Shown here one piece after another: positions 33,894 to 54,835 of a stretch of 64,000 bases of DNA. Numbering within the stretch: the stretch's first letter is position 1; each line of letters begins with the position of its first letter. The DNA comes from Glandiceps talaboti (lineage: Eukaryota > Hemichordata > Enteropneusta > Spengelidae). The stretch lies in NCBI RefSeq assembly GCF_964340395.1, contig NC_135555.1, positions 22,848,725 to 22,912,724 on the forward strand. Direction: 5' to 3'. The notes under the pieces are model-generated. The model was not told the DNA's origin. It worked only from the letters and a program-made list of their open reading frames with translations, and searched no databases. A program made the translations under genes and the position numbers.

Positions 33894-33976
33894 GAGAACG
33901 TAAGATACTGTTGTGTCACTCTGCCCTCACCAGCCTGCTGTGTGAGGGCGCCCATCATGGCGTATACTACAGACTA
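33894..33976. mobile_element. Hairpin MITE family M2, diverged copy
   Basis: GTAAGATACT..GTCACTCTGCCCTCAC and GTGAGGGCGCCC..GGCGTATACTACAGACTA match the family. No target duplication is recognised. Confidence 0.7.
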
Positions 33977-34094
33977 TACTTACTCCTGGTCACAATAGAA
34001 TAACAGGTTATGAAAGATTTGAGTTTGTTCCATAGTAAAAGTTTGTATGTCATACCAACAAGATTACATCACAGGAATGGAATCTGCTGGACAT

Positions 34095-34192
34095 CCAAGT
34101 AAAGCGTGCACACGCAGACTGACACAGACACACAGACACAGATTGATACAGACAGACAGACAGACAGACACACACACACACACAGACAGACA
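34095..34192. repeat. (CA)n/(GACA)n microsatellite
   Basis: Degenerate CACA and GACAGACA runs; no gene. Confidence 0.9.
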
Positions 34193-34609
34193 TGTTCAAG
34201 AAGTCCAGTTGCACTTATAAAACCATGAATATGAAGAGATGTGTTAATGTTGTAAGTTTTACAGCACATCCTAGCAACCAGATACCATGGCAACTGGTGA
34301 TATACTAAAGATCTATCCCAACAAGTTCAAGATATTGAGAAATAGCATATCACACAGTATTAAAACATAATAAATGAACACAGCCATGCACATGTAATGG
34401 TAAATATGACCTTTATCGGTCCATTCTTTCACAAAAACTTCAATTTTAAGTGTTTTTAATGACATTTGGGGTTATTTTTACACAAATAACATTTTTCAGG
34501 AGTTTTAGTGTCAATGAGATACATAGAGTGATATTTGGATTTGTACCAATAGACTATTAAATTACTGGGCTGTGAACAGATTTGACATAGAATAAATAAC
34601 AGGTCTTTG

Positions 34610-34945
34610 AAAAGTTATTTGAAATTCCACAACAGTCAAGGACTTTCCTGGTGAGGTTCTGAGGACTTTGAAGGTCTTTCCAGGAGTAGTTTGAAATTTC
34701 AGGACTTTCAAAGGCCTTTCCCGGAATGGTCTACAATTCCAGGTCTTTCGAAGAAATTTCTACAAGATGTTTGAAATTCCATGACTTTCCAGGATTAGTC
34801 TGCAATTCTGGGACATTCAACATTCAAGGAGTGGTTGAAATTCCAGGATTTTCAAAGACATTTCCAGGAGTGGTCTACAATTCCAGGACTTTCAAAGGAA
34901 TTTCCAGAGTGGATTAAAATTCCAGGATTTTCAAGGTATTTTCTG
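34610..34945. repeat. Degenerate minisatellite (~50-bp unit)
   Basis: About six units of the type GAAATTCCAGGACTTTCAAAG..TTTCCAGGAGTGGTCTACA, with high divergence. GGACTTTCC-like boxes arise from the unit itself. Confidence 0.7.
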
Positions 34946-35858
34946 GCTGACATGGAACCCTGACACATATATCCCATAATTTCACACATAATTAATTTAT
35001 TGAGCTATATATTACAAAATGTAAACCACCATAGAATGCTGTACTAGACAAAAGGAATAAGCATAACAAAGTTGAGTAAATTTGAAAAGTCATTTCACCA
35101 AATGGATCATTCCCTAAACAGTTCACCCCTATCTACATGTCTATTGAAACAACCCTCCATAGCCAATGTAACGGATTAGTCCATTCTACTGCAGGAAATA
35201 GGGGTGTTAATACAACTAAAGCTATACTTTCTTAAAAATGCAGATGTAAGTGTTCTTACACTTGGCAGACTGCTTGTTATATGTAAGTCATACACAGACT
35301 AATGGAAAGAAATTTGGCCACAGCTTTCATTATTTTGTTGACCTCCCCTGTAAAACTTGAGATGAAACAATTTATTTATTGAGAATCACAGATTTAGCGC
35401 ATGTAGCTAGCTCATGGCTTCTCTGGGTACCCATAATGCAATGAAATGCATTCCATTTTCACGTAACCCAAAGCTCCACAGTAATGTCATTTACAAATTA
35501 CCCTGACTCAAGGTGACCAATTATGTTGTTTTACATCGTAACAACTAGTTTTCTTGCTCACTTTTCGACAGTTGCTGGTAACTTTATCTTAATCATCATA
35601 ATTTTTTTTCAAATTATTATCATCATCCAAATGGTTTTTCTCTGGAGATTTCCATGTCTTTGAATTTGTAAAATTTGAAAACGTAATAACTCAACAGCAG
35701 AAATATAGGATTCCAGGAATATGACATTATGATCACAACCATATTATTATATAATTATTATTATTATTATACTTTTGTAAATTTTATACTCTTCTGAATA
35801 AATATGATAATTTGAAGGAAGAATAATTTCAAAATTTGAAATTTGATGGAGTATATAC
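34946..35858. other. Intergenic DNA
   Basis: No gene was recognised; AT-rich, with a short ATT run near 35740-35770. Confidence 0.4.
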
Positions 35859-35951
35859 TAGACTGTAAGATACATCATGTCACTGCCCTCACAGGCCAAG
35901 GTGGTTGGTCAATGTGTGAGGGCGCTCTATCACTGCATTACTCACAGACTA
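35859..35951. mobile_element. Hairpin MITE family M2, copy without recognisable target duplication
   Basis: TAGACTGTAAGATACATCAT..GTCACTGCCCTCAC at the left, GTGAGGGCGCTC..CTCACAGACTA at the right. Confidence 0.8.
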
Positions 35952-35959
35952 AAGAGACA

Positions 35960-36170
35960 CTGGTTATGCAGAGGGTGCATGTTAAGAGTTGCAACATAGT
36001 TTGACCCTGCAAAATAACAAAGCTTTTCCCAAGGTATTCCAGTTTCCTGGTTTAACGATATAAGACACCTGCACCCTGTTCAGTGGTTACCATATCAACA
36101 AATTCCTAAATTCATTTGGACCAATAAATGACATTATCCCTATACGATTATTATTATAACGAGGAGGTGG
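35960..36170 (+). mobile_element. SINE fragment (3' body, same family as 59033-59320)
   Basis: GTTTGACCCTGC, CAAAG.TTTTCCC, GGTA.TCCAGTTTCCT and GTGGTTACCAT..CAACAAATT match the body of the tRNA-derived SINE at 59 kb, in the same order. The tRNA head is not preserved. Confidence 0.6.
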
Positions 36171-36946
36171 AATGGTTGACTTTGTTGCTGGTGATGGAGT
36201 TCATGCACAAAACTGGTTTTCCAACAGTTGTGACTCAGCAAGGAGGTTGAAAACCTTGGTAGATGTAGAAAAAGGGGGGGGGGGGTGTGTTTTACCTAAG
36301 CAATAACTGATCTCTTGATAACTGATGAATCTGTTGGCTAGCTTACTTTTCTCTGAATCGGTCTGTTACCATGACAACACTAATTTCACCTATATGGCTA
36401 AGTCTGAGAGAGACAAAATAAAATTTTAATTTAATATGCACAAACTCATAAAAGTAGCATTTGTACAAGACAGCAAGTATGCAAACACCATAGAAGTATC
36501 TGTGAACCACTAGCTAGTAGAATACATCCAATTTGACTGACAATGAGACTTCTCGGGGAATGAAATAGTACAATTTTACTACATGAAGTTCGAAAATACA
36601 AAGTGTTTGCCCTAATACTTGAATTTCTTCATGAAAAAGACCACTCAAGTGCAAAACTAGTCAAAGAACCAAACTGTTTTTGTACTGGATTACTACTAAT
36701 GTAATACTCAAAGTGAATGTACTACAGTGAATGTATATATTCAATATGGCAATTTACAATTGACTTTTTGGCAAGTCTTAGCAAATATCACATTAGAACA
36801 TGGCTGTCTACACCTGCATGAAAACATAAAGTCCCGGTTGGGAAGAGGGGGAGGACCTAGTGTCAAATTCTGAATATTCTATATATCTTAACTGTTTGAT
36901 AGAGAAACAGAGTGAAGTGGGGGAAAGGGGTCTTTTGACATCTTCT
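36171..36946. other. Intergenic DNA
   Basis: Nothing recognised except a poly-G run at 36275. Confidence 0.4.
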
Positions 36947-36955
36947 GAAGTTCAT

Positions 36956-37068
36956 GTAGTTTGTAAGGTACGCCGTGACAGGGCGCCCTCACACATCGAC
37001 CAACCCCTTCCACCTACTGTTAGAGGAGGCCAGTGAGGGTGAAACATCACGACGTATCTTACAGTCTA
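36956..37068. mobile_element. Hairpin MITE family M2, intact copy with 9-bp target duplication
   Basis: The ends are TAGTTTGTAAGGTACGCC and GACGTATCTTACAGTCTA. AAGTTCATG lies directly outside both (36947-36955 and 37069-37077). Confidence 0.9.
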
Positions 37069-38643
37069 AAGTTCATGTCATATTTAAATTTCCTATACAT
37101 GCTTGTTTACTAGAGAATTAGTGACAAAACTCTCTCTAAACTCTGACTAACAAACTTTCTGGTCTAAAAAAACCAAAACATTTGTATGTAAATGGTATAA
37201 ACATAAACATAGAATTATTCATCTATGGGTATTAACAATCACTGAAACACTGAAAAGATTTTCCTGCATGAAAATAAGAACATTGCACGAAAGTTTTCTG
37301 AATGACGTTTTTTTTTTTCATCAGTGTACACAAAATTTCACTTACACAAAATGCCCTACATATACAAGTCTGATAAGTTCTAGCCATCTGCAATGCCAGT
37401 AATATCAACATTAAATTCTGTTTCTTTGCTTGACCACATAATTCTAAATTTGTAAAAATAACCAGCTAAGCTGTGGCATTTGGTTAGGCATAGTCATAAC
37501 CAGTTATCTTGGAATAAGTCTCTGTGTTGACTATGCTTTGATTATTGAAAAACAAAAGATTGTATAGTTTGGCCACTAGAGGGTGCTATTTGGAAGCATA
37601 TTGTCACCCGGGAAGGGGTTGCACAAACTGATTCAGGGGTAACAAATCCATTTGTAATCTGGTGTTCCCCAGACAGGTAACTACAAAAATTCAGTGATCC
37701 TACAGCCAATCTAGTGGTTCTGATTGTTGTCAAGGTTGTCATTATTAAAAAGAAGTGGTCTGTAGTCCAGGACCATCAACCACTGGATTAGCTCACCCCT
37801 TTTCTGATTAGTATTATAGCATACTTTTCGGAAGCAATCCCTTCCCACGTTTCATAACATAAGTTGATGGCACTCAAACATTATTATCTCCTGTTGCTGA
37901 TTAACAATTAAGTTATTTTACATACCTTCGATGACAAAAATATTACCCCACATTATCCCTCTTAAAACCCTTGTCTCAAAGCTGTATGCTATGTAGTCTA
38001 GATTCTATCCATGACTTTGAATCTTAAGATCTCTTCACACCATCTAGCTCAATGAGAAACTATGAATCAAAAGTTGTTCATGTAAATGAGTAAACCTCAA
38101 ACTGTTACAATGATGTAAACAATGTATAAGTAGCATTCTGACCTGACAGATGTACCCTATTTGGACATTACATATCTGCCCCCAATAAACGCTAACTTAT
38201 CATTGGACAGAATTCTGTGATTCATTAACAAAGACTTGATGTTAATGAATATGTGGATGGCTTCAGTTGAATACGAAATTTCACCTCAGCTCCTCATTGA
38301 GCTAGACATGAAAAGAGATTTGAAGCCACAGATAGCCTCTAGACTAAATACTACATGGGCACCAGAGTATAGCGCATTTCAACTAAATAACCCCCCGGGA
38401 AGGGGGGGGGGGGCAAACACTGTGTTAAAAAAACCCATGATTTTATGACCTCTGATACAAGTGAATACTGAAGAGTAATCATGTACATATTGTATTAAAA
38501 CTATGGTTCAATATTGTACAACAAATATTATCTTGATGGTAAATGCATTCAAAAGAACAAAAAAAAACAATATCCCTTGTTATGATATACTGTGTCCATG
38601 TAAATTACAGTTTGTACATGTACATACAAAAACATGTTGTCTG
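37069..38643. other. Intergenic DNA downstream of RSPRY1
   Basis: No gene is seen. It includes the 3' untranslated region of RSPRY1 next to 38644; a poly-G run lies at 38403-38413. Confidence 0.4.
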
Positions 38644-47517
<8,874 letters not shown>

Positions 47518-47869
47518 CTGAAATTACAAGAATAACATACAGTTTAACAAAAAGAATCAAAGTAAGCACCCATCAATACTTACATATATCTATTGTCTCT
47601 GCATTTTAGTTACATGGTAAAACAAATTTTGAAATACATTTGTAGATTTCTATCTATGAATTCTAAACAAGAATTAATGTAGCAGCTATTTCTGTTGGCT
47701 TTCAGTTTCAGGAAATAATTGCTACATAACAGCCCTCAGGATAATACAATGAAATGGCAACACTTTATTGCCTCAGTTGCTGTTCTAGTAGCAGTAGATG
47801 GTTAGCAGCAATTTTACTGTCTGTACACAGTGGGAGTATAATTGAGAACAAAGTCTTGTTTATGTTTGG

Positions 47870-48216
47870 ACAGGAAGCTATTTACAAACAGGCTGTACTG
47901 AGAACAAATGTTAGTTGTATCTACCCAAACAAGTGAAGTGGACATCTTAAAATAGTACATGAAAATGATGAATAAAGCAGATGTACTGTTTTTGTATTTT
48001 GAACTAACCCTTGCTTTGTATGTGGCTAAAATAGATATTTATTTCTCTATCTCATAGACAAGGAGTATGTATTCTGGTGAAAGCTTTTTCTTTCTTTTTT
48101 CTCTCTACTTAAAACTTTCAAGTATGATGTAATTTTTTGTCTTGACACGGATGTATTAGTAATCATCCATAGTCTTGGGTTGACTTGTTCTCAGTGCAGT
48201 CTGCATAGAAAATAGC
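47870..48216. repeat. Imperfect inverted repeat upstream of the first RSPRY1 exon found
   Basis: GGACAGGAAGCTATTT..GTACTGAGAACAA near 47870-47912 has an inverted partner at 48185-48216. The arms are ~45 bp. Confidence 0.55.
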
Positions 48217-48467
48217 TTCCTGTCTCAACAAACACAGAGAGTTACTAAACTCGTATAAGATTACAAAAACGTATTACCTATCCACTATGTTGTAAACATG
48301 GAAATTTTCACCAAAGACAAAATATGAAGGTGAAATTTCTTGACCATTGTACTGGGCTTAGTAACGTGCAAAAATTAGACTATAGGAACTGGTGAACACC
48401 TTTCAATCGCAAAAATTTCTTAAAAATATCTAACTTTAAGTTTATACTTTATAGTCAGTGTTTTTTG

Positions 48468-48608
48468 CTAAGGTTAGGGAACCCCAATAACAGAAATGTG
48501 GAAATTGTAAAAGTTGTAAAGTTTCCATACAATCTACCTTAATTTTGTTTGCGATCTCTGGTAAAATGAGGGGAACCTCCGATAGATTTTACCTGCTTAC
48601 CACCCTTA
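48468..48608. repeat. Dispersed repeat R3, copy 2
   Basis: Same blocks as 24480-24665; ends immediately before the TTAA-flanked MITE. Confidence 0.5.
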
Positions 48609-48609
48609 A

Positions 48610-48910
48610 AAGTCACCATATGGATGAAGATTGGGGGTATTTATTTCGGATTTTTATGGCTTCCTACTTGGAAAATCACTGTGAAACAACATTAACAAAG
48701 TCCTTGTTTGCAACTCATTAATTAATGTGTACGTACAATAATGAATATTTTTACACATTTAAAAAATAAACCTTTTTGCTCTGTATTAAGTTACAAATAC
48801 AGACTTTGTCAGTGTTGATTCACATTGATTTTCAAGTAGGAAGCCATGATAAAATTGTTTTATAAATTAAAAATCCAAAATAAATACCCAATCCTCATCC
48901 ATATGACCAC
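48610..48910. mobile_element. TTAA palindromic MITE family M3, copy 1
   Basis: The long terminal inverted repeats begin AAGTCACCATATGGATGA and end CATATGACCACTT. CTTCCTACTTG, TGTGAAACAACATT and GTCCTTGTTTGCAACTCA inner parts are shared with copies 2 and 3. TTAA precedes the left end; the right side is degenerate. Confidence 0.8.
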
Positions 48911-49840
48911 TTTAGCAAAAATATTGATAGTAAATATTGATTAGATATTACCTTTAGTGGAATTATTCCATCATGGCATCTGTAAATAATGTAACATTCT
49001 CTTTTTTAGTGAGAGGGAAAAATTACTCTGGTTTCATAGCGAGACTTGTGTCACATTTTGGAATGTTATTTTTTTTATAAACTTACTATTATTGTAAATT
49101 ATCAGTGATTTTGTCAACTTTATACTCTTCAAAGCATTTTTTTTATCATTTACTAACATTTCACGTCGCACTGTACACTATCTTACCCACAACTCTCTCT
49201 GATTGGTATGCTTGGAAGTTCCTTATTTTATAACATCATCAATAACCCATATTTGTCAACATTTTAAGCATCGTAATTACATTTAATCAATATGCAACAA
49301 AAGTGCGTCTAGGAATCAAAAATAAAGTTCTAAATTATGCATAAAATGTGCTAACAACTAAATGAAACATGTACTGTGAATAAAACACTTTTCAATGTCA
49401 AAGTATCACTAACTTGGGTAGACAGTGTGTATGATGAGTTTTAATATGTAAAGTTCTTTTGTCATACCTATTCAAATAAATCTATATCTTTGGCAAAGTC
49501 ATAACAGGTGCATATATTTTCCTTAGTTTCATAGAAAATATTTTGCATATCTTTCAAGAAAATCTGTTGACAAATTTCTAAAATTGCTACTTCTACAATA
49601 AATCATTGATACCAGAACCAATGAAAATATGTATTCAGAAACTCATCAGTGTCAATCTACGTTTTGAAAATGGCAAAAATGTTTTTACAAAATCCTGTAC
49701 ACAGGTGAGATTTGTATAAATCAGAGAGAGTTGTGAGTAAAATATTGTACAGTGCGTCGTTTGTGTTTGTACAACATCATTGCTAGATTGAAATATTTGT
49801 CACTGCAACCACTGTGACCTGGTTTGAATATGAATGCAGA

Positions 49841-50209
49841 TGTACAACTACTGACATCAGACCACAGACAAACAGAACCTGTTACAAACAGGGAAAGTAA
49901 ACAAATGATAACACTTGGCACAGCATGCTTGAAGTACAGAGACTTGTATTACATTCCATCATTTGATAAGAACAGTTTTATGGCCACTTTACCTATTAGC
50001 TGAGTTCACAAACAAATGTACAGTTCTCATGGCATTTCATGTACACATAAAGAGGCCATTAAACTGTTCTTTTCAAACCATGGTGTGTAATACAAGTCTC
50101 TGTTATTCCAACATTCTCAACCAAGGTTATTAATCCAATTCATTTGTTTACTTTCCTTGTTTATAAGAGGTTCAGTTCGTCCACCATCTGATGTCAGTAG
50201 TTGTATATG
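49841..50209. mobile_element. Foldback element, arms ~150 bp, imperfect
   Basis: TACAACTACTGACATCAGA, AGGGAAAGTAAACAAATGA, CAGAGACTTGTATTACA and AAGAACAGTTTTATGGCC at the left return inverted at 50052-50209. The arms are ~80-85% alike by eye. There is no ORF. Confidence 0.75.
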
Positions 50210-50324
50210 TGAAAAAAGATGTAAATACAGTGGTATGATACACATCGTCAAGTTATCACCATAACAATAGCTAATACCACTGGTATTAGTAGGAAATGCA
50301 ACTCAATGCTACTGTACCTTGATA

Positions 50325-50747
50325 CTTAGGAACGATCGCACAATGTCACACAAGCTCAATAAACAAACTTTTTTCGTTTAGAGGATTCTGGCACCAATAC
50401 GATTGTTGAACTTCATTTTTGCACTTCGAACCAAATTTTGAAAACAGGTTCTGTATTTACTACCGACATGTTGATATCTATATTTTTACAATTGACTTCT
50501 AATGTGAGATACATTGTTGGGTTTGAACATTTCCAGTAGTATTTTAAAGTGTTTGCCATCATGTTTTACATTGCATCGATCGTAGTAGTGTGACCGCTAC
50601 AGTTGTCATTGTGGTTTACATCATATATAAACATGACAGTGTCGCACTTGTGAATGTTCTGTTAGGGGAGGGAAGAAAGGGGTTTTGTCCTAAACGAATA
50701 AAGTTCATTTATTGAGCTTGTGCAACATTGTGCAATCATCCCTTAGG
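50325..50747. mobile_element. MITE with ~55-bp terminal inverted repeats
   Basis: Left CTTAGGAACGATCGCACAAT, ACACAAGCTCAATAAA and CGTTTAG are repeated inverted at 50691-50747. The interior is unrelated and non-coding. Confidence 0.75.
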
Positions 50748-50989
50748 CACATAATCTTTAGTGAACAAAAATGAATTTTTCAATTTTCATCGTAGCACAC
50801 TTTGAAACACACGTCTTTCTACTTTCTCTACAAATATTGTCCTCTCAACAATGTTGTAGTCAGTGTTTCCAGATTCAAATACACACACTTTTAATGGTGC
50901 ATTTTTGTAAATAAGTAAAGGTAAAATAAAGACAGATTTATGTTATCAGGTGTGAATCAATGCATTAACTTACATATTGTGACTTTTAA

Positions 50990-51333
50990 AGTGGCCATAT
51001 GGATGAGGATTGGATATTTATTTTGGATTTTTAATTTTTGAAACAACGTTATCATGGCTTCCTACTTGAAAAAAATCAATGTGAAACAACATATGCCAAA
51101 GCCTTGTTTGTAACTCAATAATTAAAAAGACTGATAAGTGTGTAAAAGTATTTGTTATTGTACGTACAAACTTTTTTTACACATTTTTTATAGCTATTTA
51201 CATTATATTGAGTTACAAACAAGGACTTGGTCTATGTTGTTTCACATTGATTTTTCAAGTAGGATGCCATGATAAAATTGTCTTATAATTTGATAATCAA
51301 AACTGAATATCCAATCGTCATCCATATGCCACT
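50990..51333. mobile_element. TTAA palindromic MITE family M3, copy 2
   Basis: Preceded by TTAA (50986-50989) and followed by ATAA. The ends AGTGGCCATATGGATGAGGA and CATCCATATGCCACT are inverted repeats that extend over ~140 bp each. Confidence 0.85.
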
Positions 51334-51777
51334 ATAAGTATACACAATGTACTATAATCAAATGTTTTCATCTGCTATATAAAAATGTAGCCAAACTGTA
51401 AAAGTATTGTCTTCAGCTAAAATTTTTGAGTATTAAAATATATGAAATATAAGCCGAAGTTCCTGCACAAACTCCTAGTGTATTGACAATCGTAGCCAAA
51501 TGGCGTCTATGACCTTTCAACTTTGCATTATGTCAAAGGTCATGTACAAAAACTATCAAGCGTTAACCATCAGTAATTTGAATTTGTACAGATTTACTAA
51601 AAAAAGTAAACACAACAGGCAATATTACAAGATATATGACGATGTGTTAAATTTGGATTTTGTCTTCCATTTCACTGACTAATGAGGTTTCTATATGAAA
51701 AATAAAATAACATTATTGTTACCGGTACCTTGGCAGTCATTTCTTTCATTCTCACAAATCAGAGCTGTTATTTCTTC

Positions 51778-51866
51778 CAAGTCTGTAAGGTATGCCATGA
51801 GAGGGCGCCCTCATACATTGGTCAACCCCTTGAGAGGGCGTAACAATATGATCTATCTTACAGTCT
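51778..51866. mobile_element. Hairpin MITE family M2, copy with 9-bp target duplication
   Basis: CAAGTCTGTAAGGTATGCC and CTATCTTACAGTCT form the ends. TATTTCTTC lies directly outside both (51769-51777 and 51867-51875). The outermost bases have decayed. Confidence 0.88.
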
Positions 51867-52381
51867 TATTTCTTCTGTGACACTGCAAAATCATTGCCTC
51901 TTGGCGATGCGTCTTGGACAGTGTCGTAAAACAGGCTGTGGTATATGCTAATGATTTATTTGAATAGGACACATAGTTACAACCTTTCTCATTGAACTGT
52001 CAACTATTTACTGATTACCTCTGTGTATAAGTGTATCATATCCATGTGACATAGTATAGTTCAAATTTGATAGTATGACTTACCGTTATATTACCTGTGA
52101 GCAGTGTGCCCTCTAAGCCAATTTGATGCACCACTGACGCACACAATTTCTAATGACGCACCAAAATTTAGTGTTCCCCTATCTCTTACTATGTAGTGAC
52201 TCACAAGAAATGGTATTTTGACTCGCAACAACAAAATTCACCATGTCTCAGAATGCATTGTCATTTCAACTTGTGGTTATACTATCAGCATTTGGCTATA
52301 CTTACAAAATAATCATATACTGTATAGAACATAGTGCACTAGTAACATTCCCTGTATTCTTCTCAAGCATATCACTGTTAA

Positions 52382-52731
52382 AGTGGCCATATGGACGAGG
52401 ATTTGGTATTTATTTTGGATTTTTAATTAATAAAACAATTTTATCATGGTGTCCTACTCGAAAAATCAATGTGACACAACATTGACAAAGTCTTGTGTTT
52501 GTAACTCAAAACATTGCAAAAAGCTAAAAAAAAGAAATTGTAAATAGTTTGTTTTTGTACGTACAATATAAAAACAATTTAGAAATTTTGTTATGATTTT
52601 GCAATTTATTGAGTTATAAACAAGGATTTGGCATATGTTTTTTTCACATAAATGTTTCAAGTAGAAGCCGTGATAAAATTATTTTATCAAGTTATCAAAA
52701 CAAATACCAAATCCTCATCCATATGGCCACT
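52382..52731. mobile_element. TTAA palindromic MITE family M3, copy 3 (best preserved ends)
   Basis: TTAA occurs at 52378-52381 and 52732-52735. AGTGGCCATATGGACGAGGA and CATCCATATGGCCACT are the tips; arms of ~130 bp. The TTAA target is characteristic of piggyBac-type transposition (known). Confidence 0.88.
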
Positions 52732-52969
52732 TTAATGTGTACACAATGCAAACTGTAAATCAATTTAAGCTTGACATGATAACAACTCAATTAGATCAAT
52801 ACACTGCAGGTAAACATTTGCTGATAAAAAAAATACCACCAATGGCGTTGTAGCACAACTGTAGTTTTTAAAAATGTTTATCCATATGCTAGTCTATGCT
52901 AACAATAGGTGTTTATTTGCTGAATAACTATCCAGTTGCCTATCCAACCATGTTGCTATCTTTACGATA

Positions 52970-53600
52970 AATGCTATCATTTGGCTGTTGCTATGGGCGT
53001 GGTCATGTTGTTAGATATATTTGCATACATTGTGTATGTTTTTGTTCACTTGTGTATGAATTCCTGATATTGTCTTTGCAATATACGTGATCATTTGGCT
53101 GTTGCTATGGGCGTGGTCTTGTTGCTAGGAAAATTTACATACATTTTTTGAATGTTTATTCAATTGACTATTAAACCCTGTTGTTATCTTTGTGAAATAC
53201 ACCACCGTTTGGCTGTTGCTATGGGCGTGGTCATGGTTACTAGGGTATTTGCATACATTTTTTGAATGTTTATTCATCTGTCTTTCTATTCCTGTTGTTA
53301 TCTTTGCAATATACGTGATTATTTGGCTGTTGTTATGGGCGTGGTCTTGTTGCTATGCAAATTTACATACATTTTTTGGATGTTTATTCAATTATCTATT
53401 AAACCCTGTTGTTATCTTTGTGAAATACACCACCGTTTGGCTGTTGCTATGGGCGTGGTCATGGTTGCTAGGGTATTTGCATACATTTTTTGAATGTTTA
53501 CTCACTTGCTTACCAGATGATGTTATTTGACCAAAATATACTGCCATTTGGTTGTTGCTAAAGGGCGTGGTCATGGTCGCTAGGGCCAATTTTGTCAAAA
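52970..53600 (+). repeat. ~114-bp tandem repeat, six units
   Basis: Each unit has TTTGGCTGTTGCTATGGGCG, TGGTC.TG, TTTGCATACATT, GAATGTTTATTCA and CCTGTTGTTATCTTTG. The unit starts lie near 52980, 53095, 53208, 53322, 53437 and 53550. Confidence 0.9.
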
Positions 53601-54149
53601 TGTTTTTAAGAAAATCTGCAGAATAACAGTTTCAGAAACATCTCGCCAAGTTTCAGACTAATTGACCAAGTACTTTTTGAGATATAAGTTTTTGACCAAA
53701 AATGAACATTTTTACACCTAATTTGCATATCACTCATGGAATCATGGTATGCTTAATATTTCTTCGTCCATATATCCCTAGATACATTCCCATTAAATTT
53801 CAGCCCAATCTGCTCAGTAGTTTTAGAATTATAGATTTTTAACCAAAAAGACACATTTTTAGCCCTAATTTGCATATCACTGATGGAATCATCCCGTCAT
53901 GAACAAATCTTACTTTACACCCCCTTAAGAATGTTCCCACCAAATTTCGCACCAATCTGCCCAGTAGTTTCTGAGTTTAAGTTTTTTGACCAAAAATCAC
54001 ATTTTTTGACCCAAATCACACACCTGTGATGCGATCATTTTGATTTGAACAATTTCCCAACTAGACACCCAAAGTAATGGACCCACCAAATATCGTGGCA
54101 ATCGGTTCAACGGTTTTTGACTTTAAGTTGTTTACACACACACACACAT

Positions 54150-54192
<43 letters not shown>

Positions 54193-54240
54193 GACAGACG
54201 CCGGGCGATCCCTATAGCACTACTGAACAAGTTCAGTTGT
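53601..54240 (+). repeat. ~120-bp degenerate tandem repeat ending in a (CA)n tail
   Basis: Four to five units share TTTTTGACCAAAAA, CACATTTTTA, CTAATTTGCATATCACT.ATGG, AAATTTC.GCCCAATCTGC and AGTAGTTT. They are followed by a (CA)n(GACA)n tail and GCCGGGCGATCCCTATAGCA. The contiguous layout with the preceding array and the tail suggests a single composite non-autonomous element. Confidence 0.75.
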
Positions 54241-54835
54241 GCTAAAAAACCCTCATGGTTTTTCAACAAGATGCAGTTGATACATGTTAGGGAAACGTTA
54301 TTAACATTATCTGAGATATATTGATGCTGACTCAGCCGTGTTATTAACAGTTCAGTGAAAGAGATTGTAAGGAAACGAATGTTTCATCTCATCATTATAT
54401 CAACTAGAGCTTGGAATTTTTATATCTGTATCTTTCCTTCGAATGACATTTACATGTCGCACTTTTTCCATCTTAGGGCCCAGGAGGGGCCATTAGTATG
54501 TGAAATTCATGACCAACCTGGGTATATATATACCTATTGTAAATCTCACTGCATGCACTAGACTTGCTCAAGTCGCCAGGCTTTTTTCTCTCTTAATTTG
54601 AATAAAGATTTTTTTAAACACACATGTGTTTCTGTGTTAGATGGTGACCTGAATGGTGATTGCAAACAGTTGGGTGAATACCTTAATGCATGGGAGACTA
54701 CTAGTAACTGAAAAAAAGTTGGACATTTTTCAAAACTGGATAACATACTCAAAACATTTGAAGAATATGAGACAAAAAAATCTCCCCAGAGACTGGTGCA
54801 TGTCTGTGTATGCACATAAACCCATAGAAATGACA
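54241..54835. other. Unassigned DNA, LTR-like features
   Basis: TGTTAGGG at 54286, GGGTATATATATACC at 54521 and AATAAAG near 54600 are arranged as in a small LTR. No target duplication or priming site was confirmed. Confidence 0.3.

Noticed and set aside
37542-37742. 66-residue minus-strand frame
   Set aside because: No splice signals or recognisable motif.
54286-54630. Solo LTR
   Set aside because: TATA and AATAAA are present but no target duplication, second copy or clear TG..CA borders were found.
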